Assembly (NCBI RefSeq): GCF_000208925.1
Contig: NW_001914948.1
Coordinates: 1-56,520 of the forward strand
Length of the DNA stretch: 56,520 nt
Direction of reading: 5' to 3'
DNA from: Entamoeba histolytica HM-1:IMSS
Lineage: Eukaryota > Evosea > Mastigamoebida > Endamoebidae
A model generated the notes under the pieces. That model worked only from the letters and a program-made list of their open reading frames with translations, was not told the DNA's origin and did not search any database. The position numbers and the translations under genes are program-made. Below, in pieces: positions 40,349 through 51,826 of the stretch; within the stretch, counting starts at the first letter, position 1, and every line of letters begins with the position of its first letter.

Positions 40349-42262
40349 ATGCCTATAGAAAAAGAATTTCTTCAAGTACTTGTAGAATTTCTTGACAATG
40401 AAACAAGAAAGAAAATGATGTTTATTAATAAAAAAATTCAGCAAGTAATTCTTTGTGACAAAACATTTAGAGGTACAATTGATGAAGTATCTAAAGAATA
40501 TAGCCATTGTTCACAAATTACTAAAGTGATAATGACAACTGAAAAAGAGTATTGTAGTTCATTTAATTGTTTATTTCTACCACAATTGAGAGAACTAGAA
40601 ATTAAAAGTTCTATAAATGAAAGTCAATTATATGACCTTCTATCTGTTGTGAAAGACATAGAATTAAAACGTTTGTCTATTAAATCAATTTCTTCAATTA
40701 CATTTGAAGAACCAATAATTGATTTACTAAGTTGTTTAACTTCATTAACTGAGTTCGAATGCTTTGAACCACTTACATTTTCTACACAAGCAGTATCTGT
40801 CTTAGAAAAATTGGAGAAGTTAACAATATATTGTGAGAATGACATTTCATTTATTACTAACTTAAAATATTTAAAGAATTTAAAAGTATATTCTTCAAAT
40901 GAAAATGTGTTAAATTCATTAATCAATAATATAAAATTTATGAGTCTCACTTCAATTGATATTCATTCATTACCTTGTATTTCTCAAACTTCATCATTAG
41001 ATGAATTAGTATTACATTCATCTCTTTCAAGACTAGTACTTCCTATTTCATTAGAAATTATTTCTTCATTAACCTCTCTTACACCAACAAATAAATCATA
41101 CTTTTTTTATATCAAACCTTCTGATACTCTTCCAATATCAATTACTATTGACAAACCTTTATCAATACTTCCTTGTAAATTTTTCTTTTGTTTTAATCTT
41201 CCTATTTCTTTAGGTTTAGTTCACTCAAAATTAACTAATGAACAACTGTTATTCATATTAAAAAATAATATCCTCTCTTCTCCAATTATCCAATTGTTTA
41301 TTGATAATTCACCTTCATTAACTTCTTCATTATTTACATCAAATACTTTTACATCAATTCAACGTTTATACCTTAATGAACAACCATTCTTAGATATTTC
41401 TTCTTTTACAACTTTAAAAGGATTACAATTATTAGTACTTTCAAAAACTTCTTATCCAACTCAATTACTCCCTCTTCCATCAGTAAAAACACTTTCATTA
41501 CAATCAGTTAATAATTTTACATCATTTACTTCTTTATCAAATTTTCCTTCCTTAACTGCTCTTGAACTTTTTGACATTCCAAGTAAATGTTATCTTGATG
41601 GTTCTTTAAAATATTTTACACACATTAACTCTTTGATAATAGAACCATTGTCTTATGAACGACTTTCTTTACAACATGTCTCATCAATTCATGACTTAGT
41701 CTTATATGATCAAAACTCAAAACTTCAACCTCATAACTTTGATTTCTATTTGACATACATAACTTCTTTAACGATCCAAAAATTCCTTAATATCAAAGAC
41801 TTCTCTTTTATCAACAACGCTAAGTCATTATGTTCTTTAAATATTACAGAATGTCCCCTACTTGATCCTTCTTCTTTGAAACAATTAACTCAAATAACAA
41901 CTTTAACAAAATTAAAGATTCGTCAAAAAATGATTAAAGAATTAACTTATTCTATTAATAAAGAATATTCATTCATTTCCTCATTATCTTCACTTCAAAA
42001 AATACAATTGGCATTACCTACTTCTTATGAAATACTTTGTCAAATATTTCATTGTAAAAATATTGTCTCAATAGATTTTTTCTCTTGTTTATGTAATGAC
42101 AAAAATCCAGTTGACCCGTTATTATTTGTTCCTGCTTTAACATGTTGTCATTTAAAGAAACTGTCTTTTCCCAATGAAATGAGAGTAAAACAATGTACTT
42201 TATGGGATATTATTAAGAAAGAATTTTTATTAAAAAATATTGTTTTAAATGACAATTATTAA
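40349..42262 (+). CDS. Leucine-rich-repeat-like protein, 637 aa
   Basis: Single exon. An N-terminal helical segment (EFLQVLVEFLDNETRKKMMFINKKIQQVI) resembles a degenerate F-box-like start. The remainder is a long array of irregular 22-26-residue LRR-like units: LRELEIKS, LTSLTEFECF, LEKLEKLTIYC, LKNLKVYSS, LKGLQLLVLS, VKTLSLQSV, LSNFPSLTALELF. No signal peptide or membrane segment, so intracellular. This plan (F-box-like plus LRR) is common in large Entamoeba families of unknown role. Substrate recognition is plausible. Ser, Thr and Leu use is typical of the neighbouring genes. Confidence 0.7.
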   Translation: MPIEKEFLQVLVEFLDNETRKKMMFINKKIQQVILCDKTFRGTIDEVSKEYSHCSQITKVIMTTEKEYCSSFNCLFLPQLRELEIKSSINESQLYDLLSVVKDIELKRLSIKSISSITFEEPIIDLLSCLTSLTEFECFEPLTFSTQAVSVLEKLEKLTIYCENDISFITNLKYLKNLKVYSSNENVLNSLINNIKFMSLTSIDIHSLPCISQTSSLDELVLHSSLSRLVLPISLEIISSLTSLTPTNKSYFFYIKPSDTLPISITIDKPLSILPCKFFFCFNLPISLGLVHSKLTNEQLLFILKNNILSSPIIQLFIDNSPSLTSSLFTSNTFTSIQRLYLNEQPFLDISSFTTLKGLQLLVLSKTSYPTQLLPLPSVKTLSLQSVNNFTSFTSLSNFPSLTALELFDIPSKCYLDGSLKYFTHINSLIIEPLSYERLSLQHVSSIHDLVLYDQNSKLQPHNFDFYLTYITSLTIQKFLNIKDFSFINNAKSLCSLNITECPLLDPSSLKQLTQITTLTKLKIRQKMIKELTYSINKEYSFISSLSSLQKIQLALPTSYEILCQIFHCKNIVSIDFFSCLCNDKNPVDPLLFVPALTCCHLKKLSFPNEMRVKQCTLWDIIKKEFLLKNIVLNDNY

Positions 42263-42346
42263 CATTTTTTGTTTTGTTTTTTTTTTAATTTTATTAAAAT
42301 AAAATGATCTTAAAAATAATCTTAAAAAATAGAACATCAAGGAGGA

Positions 42347-43885
42347 ATGGAAAAAGAAGAGCATAGCCTTATTATTCAAAGACAACACCAGGAGTTAGCA
42401 ATGATTAGAGAAGAGGTTAATAGAAAACTTGAAATTCTTCAAAAATCAGTTCAAATTAATCAATCAACTCTTCAACAAATGATAAGTTATGAAACTACAA
42501 CAAAGAAAGAGATGATTGAGAGGTTACGTAATGAGCTATCTGTAAATAAAGAAAATGAAGAGACTGTTAATAACTTTGATAAGTTATTAAGTTCTTTTAT
42601 ATCTGTTCATGAAGATGGAAATCAAAAAATTAATAATTGCATAAATGACACTATAAACGATTTCAATAGAATAAAAAATGATATGTTGATTAGTATTGAC
42701 ATATCATTAAGGTCATTAGAAAAAAGGTTATATAATTATGAGTCTCATTTTATTGAAATAGAAACTTTTCAAAAGAAAGTAGGCAGCTTCAATCCACATA
42801 ATATTACTTTAAGATTCGTTGATGGGGATATTAGTTTAGATGAAAAGGTAACTAAAAATGATAGATTTAAAGGAACTTTGTTGGAAGAATTTTTGGCAGC
42901 TTCAGAAAATCAAAACAAGGATAGTTCTGATCTCAAAGTTGTACAAGTCAATAGAAGCAAAGAATTCTTTAAATACATTCTTTCATTCATTACTGATAAT
43001 GAAATAGTTATAGGAGAAGGAAGTATAGCTTCTCTTCAAGCAGCTTCAAATGAATTAACTGCTTACGGAATTAAACCAGAAGAAATCTATCAGTCAATGA
43101 GACATGCCATCACTTGTTATTCATTGGAGCATTCCGATCAATCAGATGAGGTATTATGTAGTGCACTAGGATTGTCTCAATTTACACAACTATTTTCCCT
43201 TCAAAAAGCTTGTTTACAAGCAAAAGAAGAAGAAAAAGACTTTGCACAAAAATTATTAGAATGCAAAACGTTTGCTGAAGCTACCACCGTTCTTCAAAAG
43301 ACTGTCACCAACAGACAATTGAGAATTGAACAGATGACTTCCCAACAATTAATTAATTTTATTATCTCTGCTCTTCCCCAACGCACTTCAGTTGATTTCA
43401 AAGTCTCAAATACAAATTTGTTGTGTCAAGGAAATAGTGTTACAAATAGACTACATAAACAGTTCAATGTAGCTATGATTCCAGAAATAGTCTCAGCATA
43501 TACTATTAAAGTTGTTGCACCTGGAAGTTCAGGTATTGGAAATGCAATGTACATTGGTTTTTCTTATGCACCATTATCAAACCCACCTAAAGATCAACAA
43601 TGGGTCAAATTAGGTTATTACATGTCAATCTATAATGGCAACCTCTATTCTGAGAAAGTTACTCCAAATAGTGGAAATCATGTCTATTATAATAAAAGAA
43701 TCACTCGTGATGATTTAGTGGTTTGTTGGTACTCTCGTATAACAAGAAGTATTGGATTCATTGTAAATGGAGTTCAATTAGGTCCTGCATTTGTTGGAAT
43801 TACTCAACTAAACTTATATCCAATTTTAGTTGTTTACGAAGTTGAACAAACATTTGCAGTTGATAAAATATTACCAATTCAATGA
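42347..43885 (+). CDS. Coiled-coil / BTB(T1)-like / SPRY-like protein
   Basis: Single exon, 512 aa. Residues 1-140 are coiled coil. About 150-245 resembles a BTB/POZ fold of KCTD type: NITLRFVDGDISLDEKVTK, then NRSKEFFKYILSFI and LQAASNELTAYGI. A BTB-C-terminal-like helical segment follows. The last 160 residues resemble a SPRY/B30.2 sandwich: IGNAMYIGFSYAP, GYYMSIYNGNLYS, DDLVVCWYSRITRSIGFIVNGVQLG. BTB domains can link to cullin-3 ligases and SPRY domains bind targets, so an adaptor for protein turnover is possible. This architecture recurs in Entamoeba. Confidence 0.7.
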   Translation: MEKEEHSLIIQRQHQELAMIREEVNRKLEILQKSVQINQSTLQQMISYETTTKKEMIERLRNELSVNKENEETVNNFDKLLSSFISVHEDGNQKINNCINDTINDFNRIKNDMLISIDISLRSLEKRLYNYESHFIEIETFQKKVGSFNPHNITLRFVDGDISLDEKVTKNDRFKGTLLEEFLAASENQNKDSSDLKVVQVNRSKEFFKYILSFITDNEIVIGEGSIASLQAASNELTAYGIKPEEIYQSMRHAITCYSLEHSDQSDEVLCSALGLSQFTQLFSLQKACLQAKEEEKDFAQKLLECKTFAEATTVLQKTVTNRQLRIEQMTSQQLINFIISALPQRTSVDFKVSNTNLLCQGNSVTNRLHKQFNVAMIPEIVSAYTIKVVAPGSSGIGNAMYIGFSYAPLSNPPKDQQWVKLGYYMSIYNGNLYSEKVTPNSGNHVYYNKRITRDDLVVCWYSRITRSIGFIVNGVQLGPAFVGITQLNLYPILVVYEVEQTFAVDKILPIQ

Positions 43886-43962
43886 ATTAATTTCTATTTT
43901 TGTTTTTCAGTTTTTTTCTTTCTCTAATTATACGAATATAACTTCTTAATAACAACAAATGA

Positions 43963-44328
43963 ATGAAAATGAAAGAATTTCAAAGAGGAAGTAATCCTGC
44001 AGAAATTATCAATTTGTCAATAAATAATGAACAACAATATTTAATGAGTTATTGTAGTGATTATGAAATAAGTATTTTTGAAATGAATGGGAAAGTTAAA
44101 GGGAAATCGAAGTGGTATACTGGAGGAGAACAAGCGTTAGCAAGTATTAAAGTAGAGAGTACAAGTATAAATGCATTTTTTATAAGAAAAGATGAGATAG
44201 TAGTAATTGATGGAAGAGGAATATATCAAAGATATTTTATCAAAGAAGTAGATATGTCTAAAATAAAAATTGAAGGAGAAGGAAAGATAGAAACACTATT
44301 TGGAGTGAAAGTTGAAGAAATAAGTTAA
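43963..44328 (+). CDS. Truncated PROPPIN (Atg18/WIPI-like) fragment
   Basis: The 121-aa product begins MKMKEFQRGSNPAEIINLSI. FRRGxxxAEIxxLAF is the L/FRRG phosphoinositide-binding signature between blades 5 and 6 of PROPPIN beta-propellers; here it reads FQRG. What follows (YEISIFEMNG, AFFIRKDEIVVIDGRGIYQRYF) matches the last two blades. A complete PROPPIN is about 350 aa, and the five upstream blades are absent: only 77 nt separate it from the preceding gene. It is either an expressed truncated gene or a 3' copy of a PROPPIN gene. Loss of one Arg of the motif would weaken PI3P binding. An overlapping ATG at 43959 leads only to a short frame. Confidence 0.55.
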   Translation: MKMKEFQRGSNPAEIINLSINNEQQYLMSYCSDYEISIFEMNGKVKGKSKWYTGGEQALASIKVESTSINAFFIRKDEIVVIDGRGIYQRYFIKEVDMSKIKIEGEGKIETLFGVKVEEIS

Positions 44329-44386
44329 AAGGTATTATTAAAATTTGTTGAAAGTTAAAGAAAAAAAAAAGAACTGGAAAAAGGAT

Positions 44387-44728
44387 ATGATAAAAGGGAT
44401 AATAGTAATAATGATAATAATAAGTATTCAAGGATTATGTCTTGGATATTCAACAGAAGAAGAGGAGAATATTGGATGGGATGGAAAAGAATATAAAACA
44501 AAAGAAGAAGTAATTAAAGCAATAAAAAGACAAGAGAAAAAGATAAAAGAAAAAGAAAAGATAAAAGAAAAAGAAATGAAAAGAATTAATGATGAAAATA
44601 ACAAATTTGAAACTACTTCAAAACAAAAAAGAAAAAATCGAAATGAAAGAAGAAAATTAATACGAAAATTAAAAGAGTCTAAAATCAAATTATTAAATTA
44701 TCAAGAACTACTTAAAAATTTTAATTAA
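44387..44728 (+). CDS. Small secreted Lys/Glu-rich protein
   Basis: 113 aa from ATG 44387. It has a hydrophobic signal-like start (MIKGIIVIMIIISIQGLCLG), then a hydrophilic mature part rich in Lys and Glu with a helical repeat of KEK/EKEK type. A GAACTGGAAAAAGGA element lies 16 nt upstream of the ATG. Composition is reminiscent of Lys/Glu-rich Entamoeba surface proteins (KERP type), but no homology is claimed. In-frame codons extend upstream without an ATG to 44345. It starts 58 nt after the PROPPIN fragment stop. Confidence 0.5.
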   Translation: MIKGIIVIMIIISIQGLCLGYSTEEEENIGWDGKEYKTKEEVIKAIKRQEKKIKEKEKIKEKEMKRINDENNKFETTSKQKRKNRNERRKLIRKLKESKIKLLNYQELLKNFN

Positions 44729-45251
44729 TTTTTACTAATTTCAAATATTTATTCTCTTTCATTTCAATTACAATGAAATTCTTTTTTCGATATAGTATAT
44801 ATCAAATATTAGTATCATTATTGTTGTATAATATTCTTGGTTCTTATAAAAAAACAACTATCAAGAAATAAGTATTTAAGAACATATAAGAGAATGAATG
44901 TCAATAACAATAAAATGTATAATAAGAATAGTAAAAGAAATACAATGAAAATGAATAAGAAAAGATGAGTTAATATAAAGGTAATAAAGATAACATCAAT
45001 AAGAAATATAGAATAATATCAATGAATGAAATTAAAGTGAAAAAATAAGAAAAAACAAGTAAATTGAAAAAGGAGAAGTTGAAGAAATAAATCAATCATA
45101 ATTAATTAGTTTAATTTATTATTTAATTACATATATTTGATTATAAATTAAATAATTATATAATTTTTATACTTTAATCTGTATTATTTAAGAATAGTTT
45201 GTATTTATTGTTTTTCTTCCTTATTTAATTATTTATTTTTATTCTCTTTTA
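44729..45251. other. Intergenic, nothing recognised
   Basis: AT-rich spacer between the last core gene and the LINE fragment. No convincing open frame or RNA gene. Confidence 0.5.
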
Positions 45252-46070
45252 AGATGGTTCGAGTCAAAATGAGTAGATAAAACTACTACAGTAAAAGCAT
45301 GGAAGTCCATCAATATTAAGAAAAATGCAAGTTGAAGCAATACTCAGTGGATATAGAAAAGCAAAAATAATGAAAAATGAAAGATTGAAATACTGCCCAC
45401 TTTGTAAAGACAAGATAGCAACAGTACAACACATTCTCCTATCTTGTATTGGTAATAATAAATCACAAATGAAGAAAAATGATAGCATTGCCATTATAAT
45501 ATGGGATTGATTAATAAGAAAATATACATGAAATAACCAATATAAAATCCCCATATGAAACAATATTCTAAAATAAAGACATTACTATGATATTGAACAA
45601 ACAAATAATGCCTAAAAGTGAATGACAATATCACAAAATACCAGATATATATATGTATTAGATAAAAAGAATAAAACTAGTCTATTATTTGATATGACTA
45701 ATGTTGCTGATCACAATATTAATGGAGAATAAATGAAGAAATGAATATGTACAAGGAATTAAAGAATATGCCAATGAAAATAGAGAAAATAAAAGATGTT
45801 AAAATAAATCGAGTAGTAATTTCAATTAATGGTTTAATAAATAAAGAAAGTATTAGATTAATCAAAGAATTAACAATTGAGATTAACATCATTAAAGAAG
45901 CTAAAAAATATTGTAATTAAAAACATGATGGATGTCATGGAATATTGCTTCTATCATAATCAAACATACTCAGTAGAAATACTATAAGAAGATGAAGTGA
46001 ATAGATTAGTATCCACTGATTCAGGAATAATAGAAGCTACTTTTATTAACATTTAATTAATTGCTTTTTA
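45252..46070 (+). mobile_element. 5'-truncated LINE, 3' end fragment (EhLINE-like), plus strand
   Basis: About 820 bp aligning with the last part of ORF2 of the LINE at 48789-53549 (inverse orientation there, 49620-48790). Features: an intact zinc-knuckle CPLCKDKIATVQHILLSC (C-x2-C-x8-H-x4-C, 45397-45450), the endonuclease PD region near 45645 with a TA-dinucleotide frameshift, and the terminal AATTAATTGCTTTTTA. Compared with the main copy it lacks about 30 bp near 45325 and has several stops. It is dead but keeps the zinc-knuckle codons that the main copy has lost. Confidence 0.85.
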
Positions 46071-47725
46071 TTTTATTTTTATTTCATTCACTTTTCCTTT
46101 CTTCATATATCTTTTGTGTTGTTATTTCTTATTTTTATCTTTCCATTTATTTCTTATGACCATAATAATCATAATATTTTTGATTAGCAATTTTTATTTT
46201 ATCATCAAATGATATTATTATAATGAATAAGTTTGAATTAACAACAAAACAATAGGAAAGAGTAATGTTATAATAGAATATTTTATGAACTTCAAGCATA
46301 ACTGATGAAATATTATAAAATCAGAATATAAAAAACAGAATATGACAAATAACATTAGGAACAAGTAATACAAGCATTGTATTGATTTCATTAAGAGAAA
46401 ATGAAATAAAACAAACATAAGATATTGTTAATATTCTGATTGATATTTATTCATAACAAATAATTGTTTTTTAAATATTTTGTTTATTTTTATAGAGTAA
46501 AGTCTTCAAGAAGAAATTTAAATTATTTCTGAAATAATTAATGGTGTTATTTTGTTTTAATAACAATTAATAAATAAACAACCAAAAATGATTATTTTGT
46601 TCAAACTTAATAATATTATATTTAATACTCTCTTTATTCCATATGTTCATATATTCAAAATGAAAGTTTCAATGAACATTGAGAGTGTTAAACGTACTAT
46701 AATTAATTATGAATTTAATGATGAAAAAATAAGAAAGAGATGAAGTTTTCTTTTCATTCTTTAGTTGATTGAATTAAACATCAGAATTATTCACGAACAT
46801 TGTTTATTTTAATTATTTACAATTTCTAAATTAAAAGTTGTTTGTTGTTTTATTATCAAGTTGTTAAACATAATCGATTTATTTATATTTTAAACACAAA
46901 TGAAAATAAAAGAACGAAAAAAGCAAATAATGGAACAAGAAGAGAAAGATATAAAAGAATAAAAAGAAAGTATGAAGTAGAAAAAAAAGAAGAAAGAATA
47001 AAGATACAATTATGAAGTTAGGAAGATAAAATAAAAGAAAATAAAGAGTAATAAAAGAAAATAGATAATAAAAGAAGAAAAGAAGAAATAAAATTTTATT
47101 TTTATTGTAAAAATTAGAAATATTCAATAAAAAGTGTCTAGTCTAATGATGTAAAATAATTGGTATTATTTTATTGTTGAAAAATATTTTATTATTTTTA
47201 TGTTTATTATTTATGTGTATAATTTCATTATGATTTTATTATATATTCAGTAATATGTGTTATGTTATTATAACATGTAACATGTAACAAAATATAAATG
47301 AAAATGATATGAATATATGATATAGAATATAAAAACAAAAGAATAAATGATAAATAAATATAGAAATGATAATAAATGATATAATAATATAGAGATAATC
47401 AGATGATATAAATAATATAAATCAAATCAGAATAAATATAAATCGAAAGTACATCTAAATGATAATAATATAAAAGATGAATAAGATGAATAAACACATA
47501 AACAAATATATCTAAATAGAAAAGAATAACAATAAGAAATTCTAAATAATATAAATAGAAAAAACATAAAATAAGAAGAATATAATAATATATAGATAAA
47601 CAGAGAAATAAATATATAAAAATAAGATGCATAAATAACATATAAAGAAAATAATAAAAATAATAGAAATAATTATGATTCATCAAATAATCTATTTCAT
47701 TAATATTTCATACAAATTGAATATA
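46071..47725. other. 1.65-kb gene-free low-complexity region
   Basis: No gene. Purine-rich low-complexity DNA at 46890-47130 resembles the reverse complement of the region 150-400 near the window start. Phe/Tyr/Leu-rich minus-strand open frames (46879-47127, 47399-47686) are composition artefacts. A short direct duplication of ACATGTAACA occurs at 47273-47289. Confidence 0.5.
46890..47130 (-). repeat. Dispersed AT-rich repeat, copy 2
   Basis: Read on the minus strand it matches 150-400 (plus strand) over roughly 240 bp, with an exact match of just over 20 bases containing ATTATTTGCTTTTTTCG. Low-complexity Py tracts on both sides make precise ends uncertain. Confidence 0.45.
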
Positions 47726-48495
47726 AATGATTATAAAATATAAACATAAATATTTACAATTCCTGTATTTATCATATTTTTTTTTTATTTTTATTTTTTT
47801 TAGGAGCAAAATATAATAAGTGGAATATTCTATGGATGCAAATTTTTTTGCATCTTTTTTATTTTTGCAAATTATTTAGATTCATTTTTCTTTGCTAATT
47901 TTCGTACCCGTTTTATTTCTATTATTATATGGTCTTTTCAAACATTTTCTACTTAAATATTAATCATTTGTTTTGCCATCTGTTTTTTTATTTGAGTTTA
48001 ATGAATTAATTTCACTTATTCTTTATATTGCTGTTTTATGAAGAATATGTAATTAATAATATAACTCTGTTTTATCTCATTCAATACCAACAATCAATTA
48101 TCAATCACTTTTCTTGATATACCCCATCTATGTTCAATTCAAGAGTATCTTTATTAAATATACTTGAATGTTGATAAATAAATATTACTATAATAATAAA
48201 TATCAATTCTTATATTAAAACAAATAAATTCAAACATATTTTCTTATTTCATTCTTTCTATTATTATTTATTATATTTATTATTAAATTAATTCATCATA
48301 TTCAATTATTATTTGTTATTTCATTATTTGATTTTGTATTGATGTTTGTGTGTTGTTTCTGATTTTCATTCTTCATTTCTCATTCATTTTCATTTAATAA
48401 AATAGAAGAATAAAAATAATGAAAGAAGATAAATAAAATAAGAATAAAATAAGATAAAATCAATGATATTGTTATTATATTATTATGTTATTTTA
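47726..48495 (+). repeat. Left arm of 770-bp inverted repeat
   Basis: Compared line by line with the reverse complement of 55751-56520, the 770 bp align without gaps, and I found no mismatch. The coordinate sum is constant (104246) along the whole length, so there are no indels. The arm is noncoding, AT-rich, and contains TGCAAATTTTTTTGCATC and ACCAACAATCAATTATCAAT. The right arm runs into the window edge, so the repeat may continue outward. The inner boundary at 48495 is sharp. Confidence 0.9.
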
Positions 48496-48766
48496 GTTTT
48501 GATTTTATATTTATTATTTTATTTTTATCTTTTATAAACATCATTCATTTCTTCTTTTTGTCAATTCCTCTTTTCTAAACATCACTAATTTATTCTATTT
48601 CTTTCCATTTCATTCTATTTTCTTTATTCTTGTTGTTATTTTATTTAGTTTATCTTTTATCATTTGTCATTTCTTGTTTATTCATGTTTGTTGTATATTT
48701 TATTATTATTCTTTATTTTATGTTGTGTTATTCTTATTTATCTTTCTTATTATGTTTTGTTTATTA
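48496..48766. other. Spacer inside inverted repeat
   Basis: AT-rich DNA between the left arm and the LINE target-site duplication. No open frame or recognised repeat. It is the left remnant of the host sequence into which the LINE inserted. Confidence 0.5.
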
Positions 48767-48788
48767 TTGTTTAAATAGAAAATAAAAT
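48767..48788 (+). repeat. LINE target-site duplication, 3' copy
   Basis: 22 bp beginning TTGTTTAAATA that match 53550-53571 except for one G/T difference. Bounds the LINE at its 3' end (LINE is on the minus strand). Confidence 0.8.
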
Positions 48789-48795
48789 CAATTAA

Positions 48796-51731
48796 TTAAG
48801 TATTAATAGAAATAGATTCTATTCTTCCTGGCTCAGGGGAGACTAATCCCGTCCCTTCGTCTTCTTCTTCTAGTAGCTCTACGGAGTATGTTTGGTTGTA
48901 ATAGAAGCAGTATTCCATGACATCCATCATGTTTTTTATTACAAGGTTTTTAATTTCTTTCTCGATGTCAATGTTAATTTGTAATTCTTTAATTAATTTA
49001 TTACTTTCTTTATTTATTAATCCATTTATTAAAATTACTACTCGATTTATTTTAACATCTTTTATTTTTTTCTATTTTCATTAGAATATTCTTTAATTCT
49101 TTATACTTATTTCTTTTCTTCATTTATTCTCCATTAATATTGTGATCAGCAACATTAGTCATATCAAATAATAGACTAGTTTTGTTCTTTTTATCTAATA
49201 CATATATGTCTGGTCTTTTGTGATATTGTCATTCACTTTTATGTATTATTTGTTTTTCAATATCATTGTGATGTCTTTATATTTGAACACTGTTTCATAT
49301 GGGGGTTTTTTATATTGTTTATTTCCTGTGTATTTTCTTATTAATCAATATTATAATGCCATTATTGTCATGTTTTTCTATTTGTGATTTTTTATGATAA
49401 ATACAAGATAGTAGAATGTGTTCTACTGTAGTTATTTTGTCTTTATAAAGTGTTTAGTATTTCAATCTTTCATTTTTCATTATTTTTGCTTTCCTATACC
49501 CACAAAATATTGCTCCATCATTCATTTTAGTTAATTGGAGGAATGCATTCTTTTTAATATTGATGGACTTTTATGCTTTCACTGTAGTAGTTTTATCTAC
49601 TCCTTTTGACTCATTCCATCTTCTAAAGTGTCACTTGTTTGATGACACTTCCATTTTTTGATGTATTTGTTGGTCAATAATTTTTTATTTCTACTACTAC
49701 TTCTTTTTCTTTTTTCTTTTCAATATTTTCATTTATTATTTCTTCTATTTTTGTTTCTGGGATTTTATGAATTAGTGTTTTGAATTCTATTCCATATTCC
49801 CTTCTTACTATACCATCTTTCTAATATGTTATTTCCTATTTCACTTTCTCTGGTACAGTAGTACATCACTGTTCTAACTAATTCAATAACATATTCGTCC
49901 CTTATATTTATTAATCCTTCACCCATTTCTTCTAGAGGGACATATAACCTATCTTTGGAGTTTCACCAATGTATTTTGCCTTTCTTAAATATTTTCTTAT
50001 CTCCAAATCAATTTTGTCTAAGTGACTTTCCAATTTACAACTGATGCTGAATATCTGAAGATAGGGATTACTTCCGTGTTTATTCTAGTAATACATCTTC
50101 TATTACTACTTTCATCAGTGTTTATTTCTTCCATCTTCTTCATCATTTTTCTTTGATGGATTTACAATTGAAGGTGTCATCAATTTCGTCGGACTGCCAT
50201 ATTCCTAAGTATTTATACAAGTCCTCACCTTCAATGACTGGGATGTTTTGCATTCCATTTGGTATTTCTTTAATGTTTTTTAATACCATTCCTGACTTTT
50301 TCTCATTCATTTCCATCAATATGTAACTTATTATTTCTTTAATTTCATTGTGGATTATTCAAATTTCTTCACTACTTTCCGTCATTATTCTTAAATCATC
50401 CATATATAATGTGTGATTTGATTTTGGGAATTTCTCTTCGATGATTTGAGAAATTACGTTCATCTGAATGATGAAGAGTAGAGGGGATAAGGAATCACCT
50501 TGTAAAATTCCTCTATTTAATTTAATACATCATAGATATTCATTAAATTTATAGCCGATGAATATCTTCCATCTAGTCATCACACTTTCAATAATGTTAA
50601 TGATGACTCCATCATAATTAAAATATTTTAATGATTCAATTACCCATTCGTGGTTTACTGTGTCATATGCTTTCTTAATGTCATAATATGACTCATCATA
50701 TTTTGGGTATTTCTCTTCTTTCTGCTGCTTTAACATATAACTATTAATTATTCCTTCTTTAGCAGCTAAAGATTGCAACTTACATCCCAATTGGTTGCTA
50801 CTAATTTTCAATGATTCACAATTCATGTTAAGTCTTCTGTGAATCTTTTCTTTTAATATGGAGGTAAATACTTTCATAATTACATTTGTACAACTGATAG
50901 GACGATAATTAGTGACATTATTCATATCACTTTGTGGATTAATAAAGTTCTTCCACTTACCAGGTCTAATGGGATGTTTTCAGGGAAGTTCAACCATTCA
51001 TTAAAGATATTGAGAATGATTTCTCTTGATGATGACATCCTTTTCCAATAATACCCATATATAGTGTCTATTCCTGGTGCTTTCCAGTTACTTATTCTCA
51101 TTATACTTAAATTTAATTCATTTATTGTTATTATGACACTATCATAATTTCTATATCTTTCATTCCACGAGGTGATTTGTTTTATTTTCCAATTTTCTTA
51201 ATTTAATATCACCTGTGTTTCATATAACGATTTCCAATATTCTAAAGTAATATCGTTATTTGGGTATATTTCATTTTTTGGGTCTTTTTTCCTTATTCTA
51301 ATTTTCTTGTTAGAATCAAACATGATTTTATTTGTATTGATTCTGATTATTTCTTCCTTATTAAATTTAATTCTTTTATCATTGTCATTATATATTTTAG
51401 GTATTTTATTCTTTCTAGTGCTTTAACTTTTATTCCTTCTTCATCATGTTCATTTAATTTCATGATGCACTTTATTCTGTACAATTTTATTGACTAGATC
51501 TTCTAGTCTATTTATTTTCTTTAGGATTTCTTTTATTTCATCAAATTTATCTCCTATTATTTTATTTTGGAGATAGAGGTGCATAACCATTGAAATCCTC
51601 TTCATATCATCTTGCAGATAATCCATTCTGCTTCCTGACCATATCCATCTATTATTAATTTCCATTATTAATCGGTCAGTTTCTTTTCTTTGAAAGTAGT
51701 AACTAATGTTTGAACATTTTTCTATTTTCAT
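48796..51731 (-). pseudogene. LINE ORF2, reverse transcriptase and restriction-like endonuclease
   Basis: Reads from about 51731 to the TAA at 48796-48798 only with several frame changes. The N-terminal part (MKIEKCSNISYYFQRKETDR) is unrecognised. The RT core is at 50930-50340: QLGCKLQSLAAKEGII, the catalytic Asp in YDIKKAYDTV, RGILQGDSLSPLL and YMDD. One TGA at about 50532 cuts the core between motifs A and B. The zinc knuckle near 49450 reads Y-stop-TLY where the 45252 fragment has CPLC. The endonuclease PDIYVLDKKNKTSLLFD survives. The C-terminus ends ...SINT. Confidence 0.8.
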
Positions 51732-51826
51732 TTCTTTTATTTTATTGATGAGAGTGTTAAGGTATTCTTCATCAATTTCTGTAGAGTTATTCTTTATTAT
51801 GATGTTTTTTATTATTGAATTACACT

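Noticed and set aside
46879..47686. Minus-strand frames rich in Phe/Tyr/Leu
   Set aside because: Products of purine-rich low-complexity DNA with no complexity typical of proteins; no start context.
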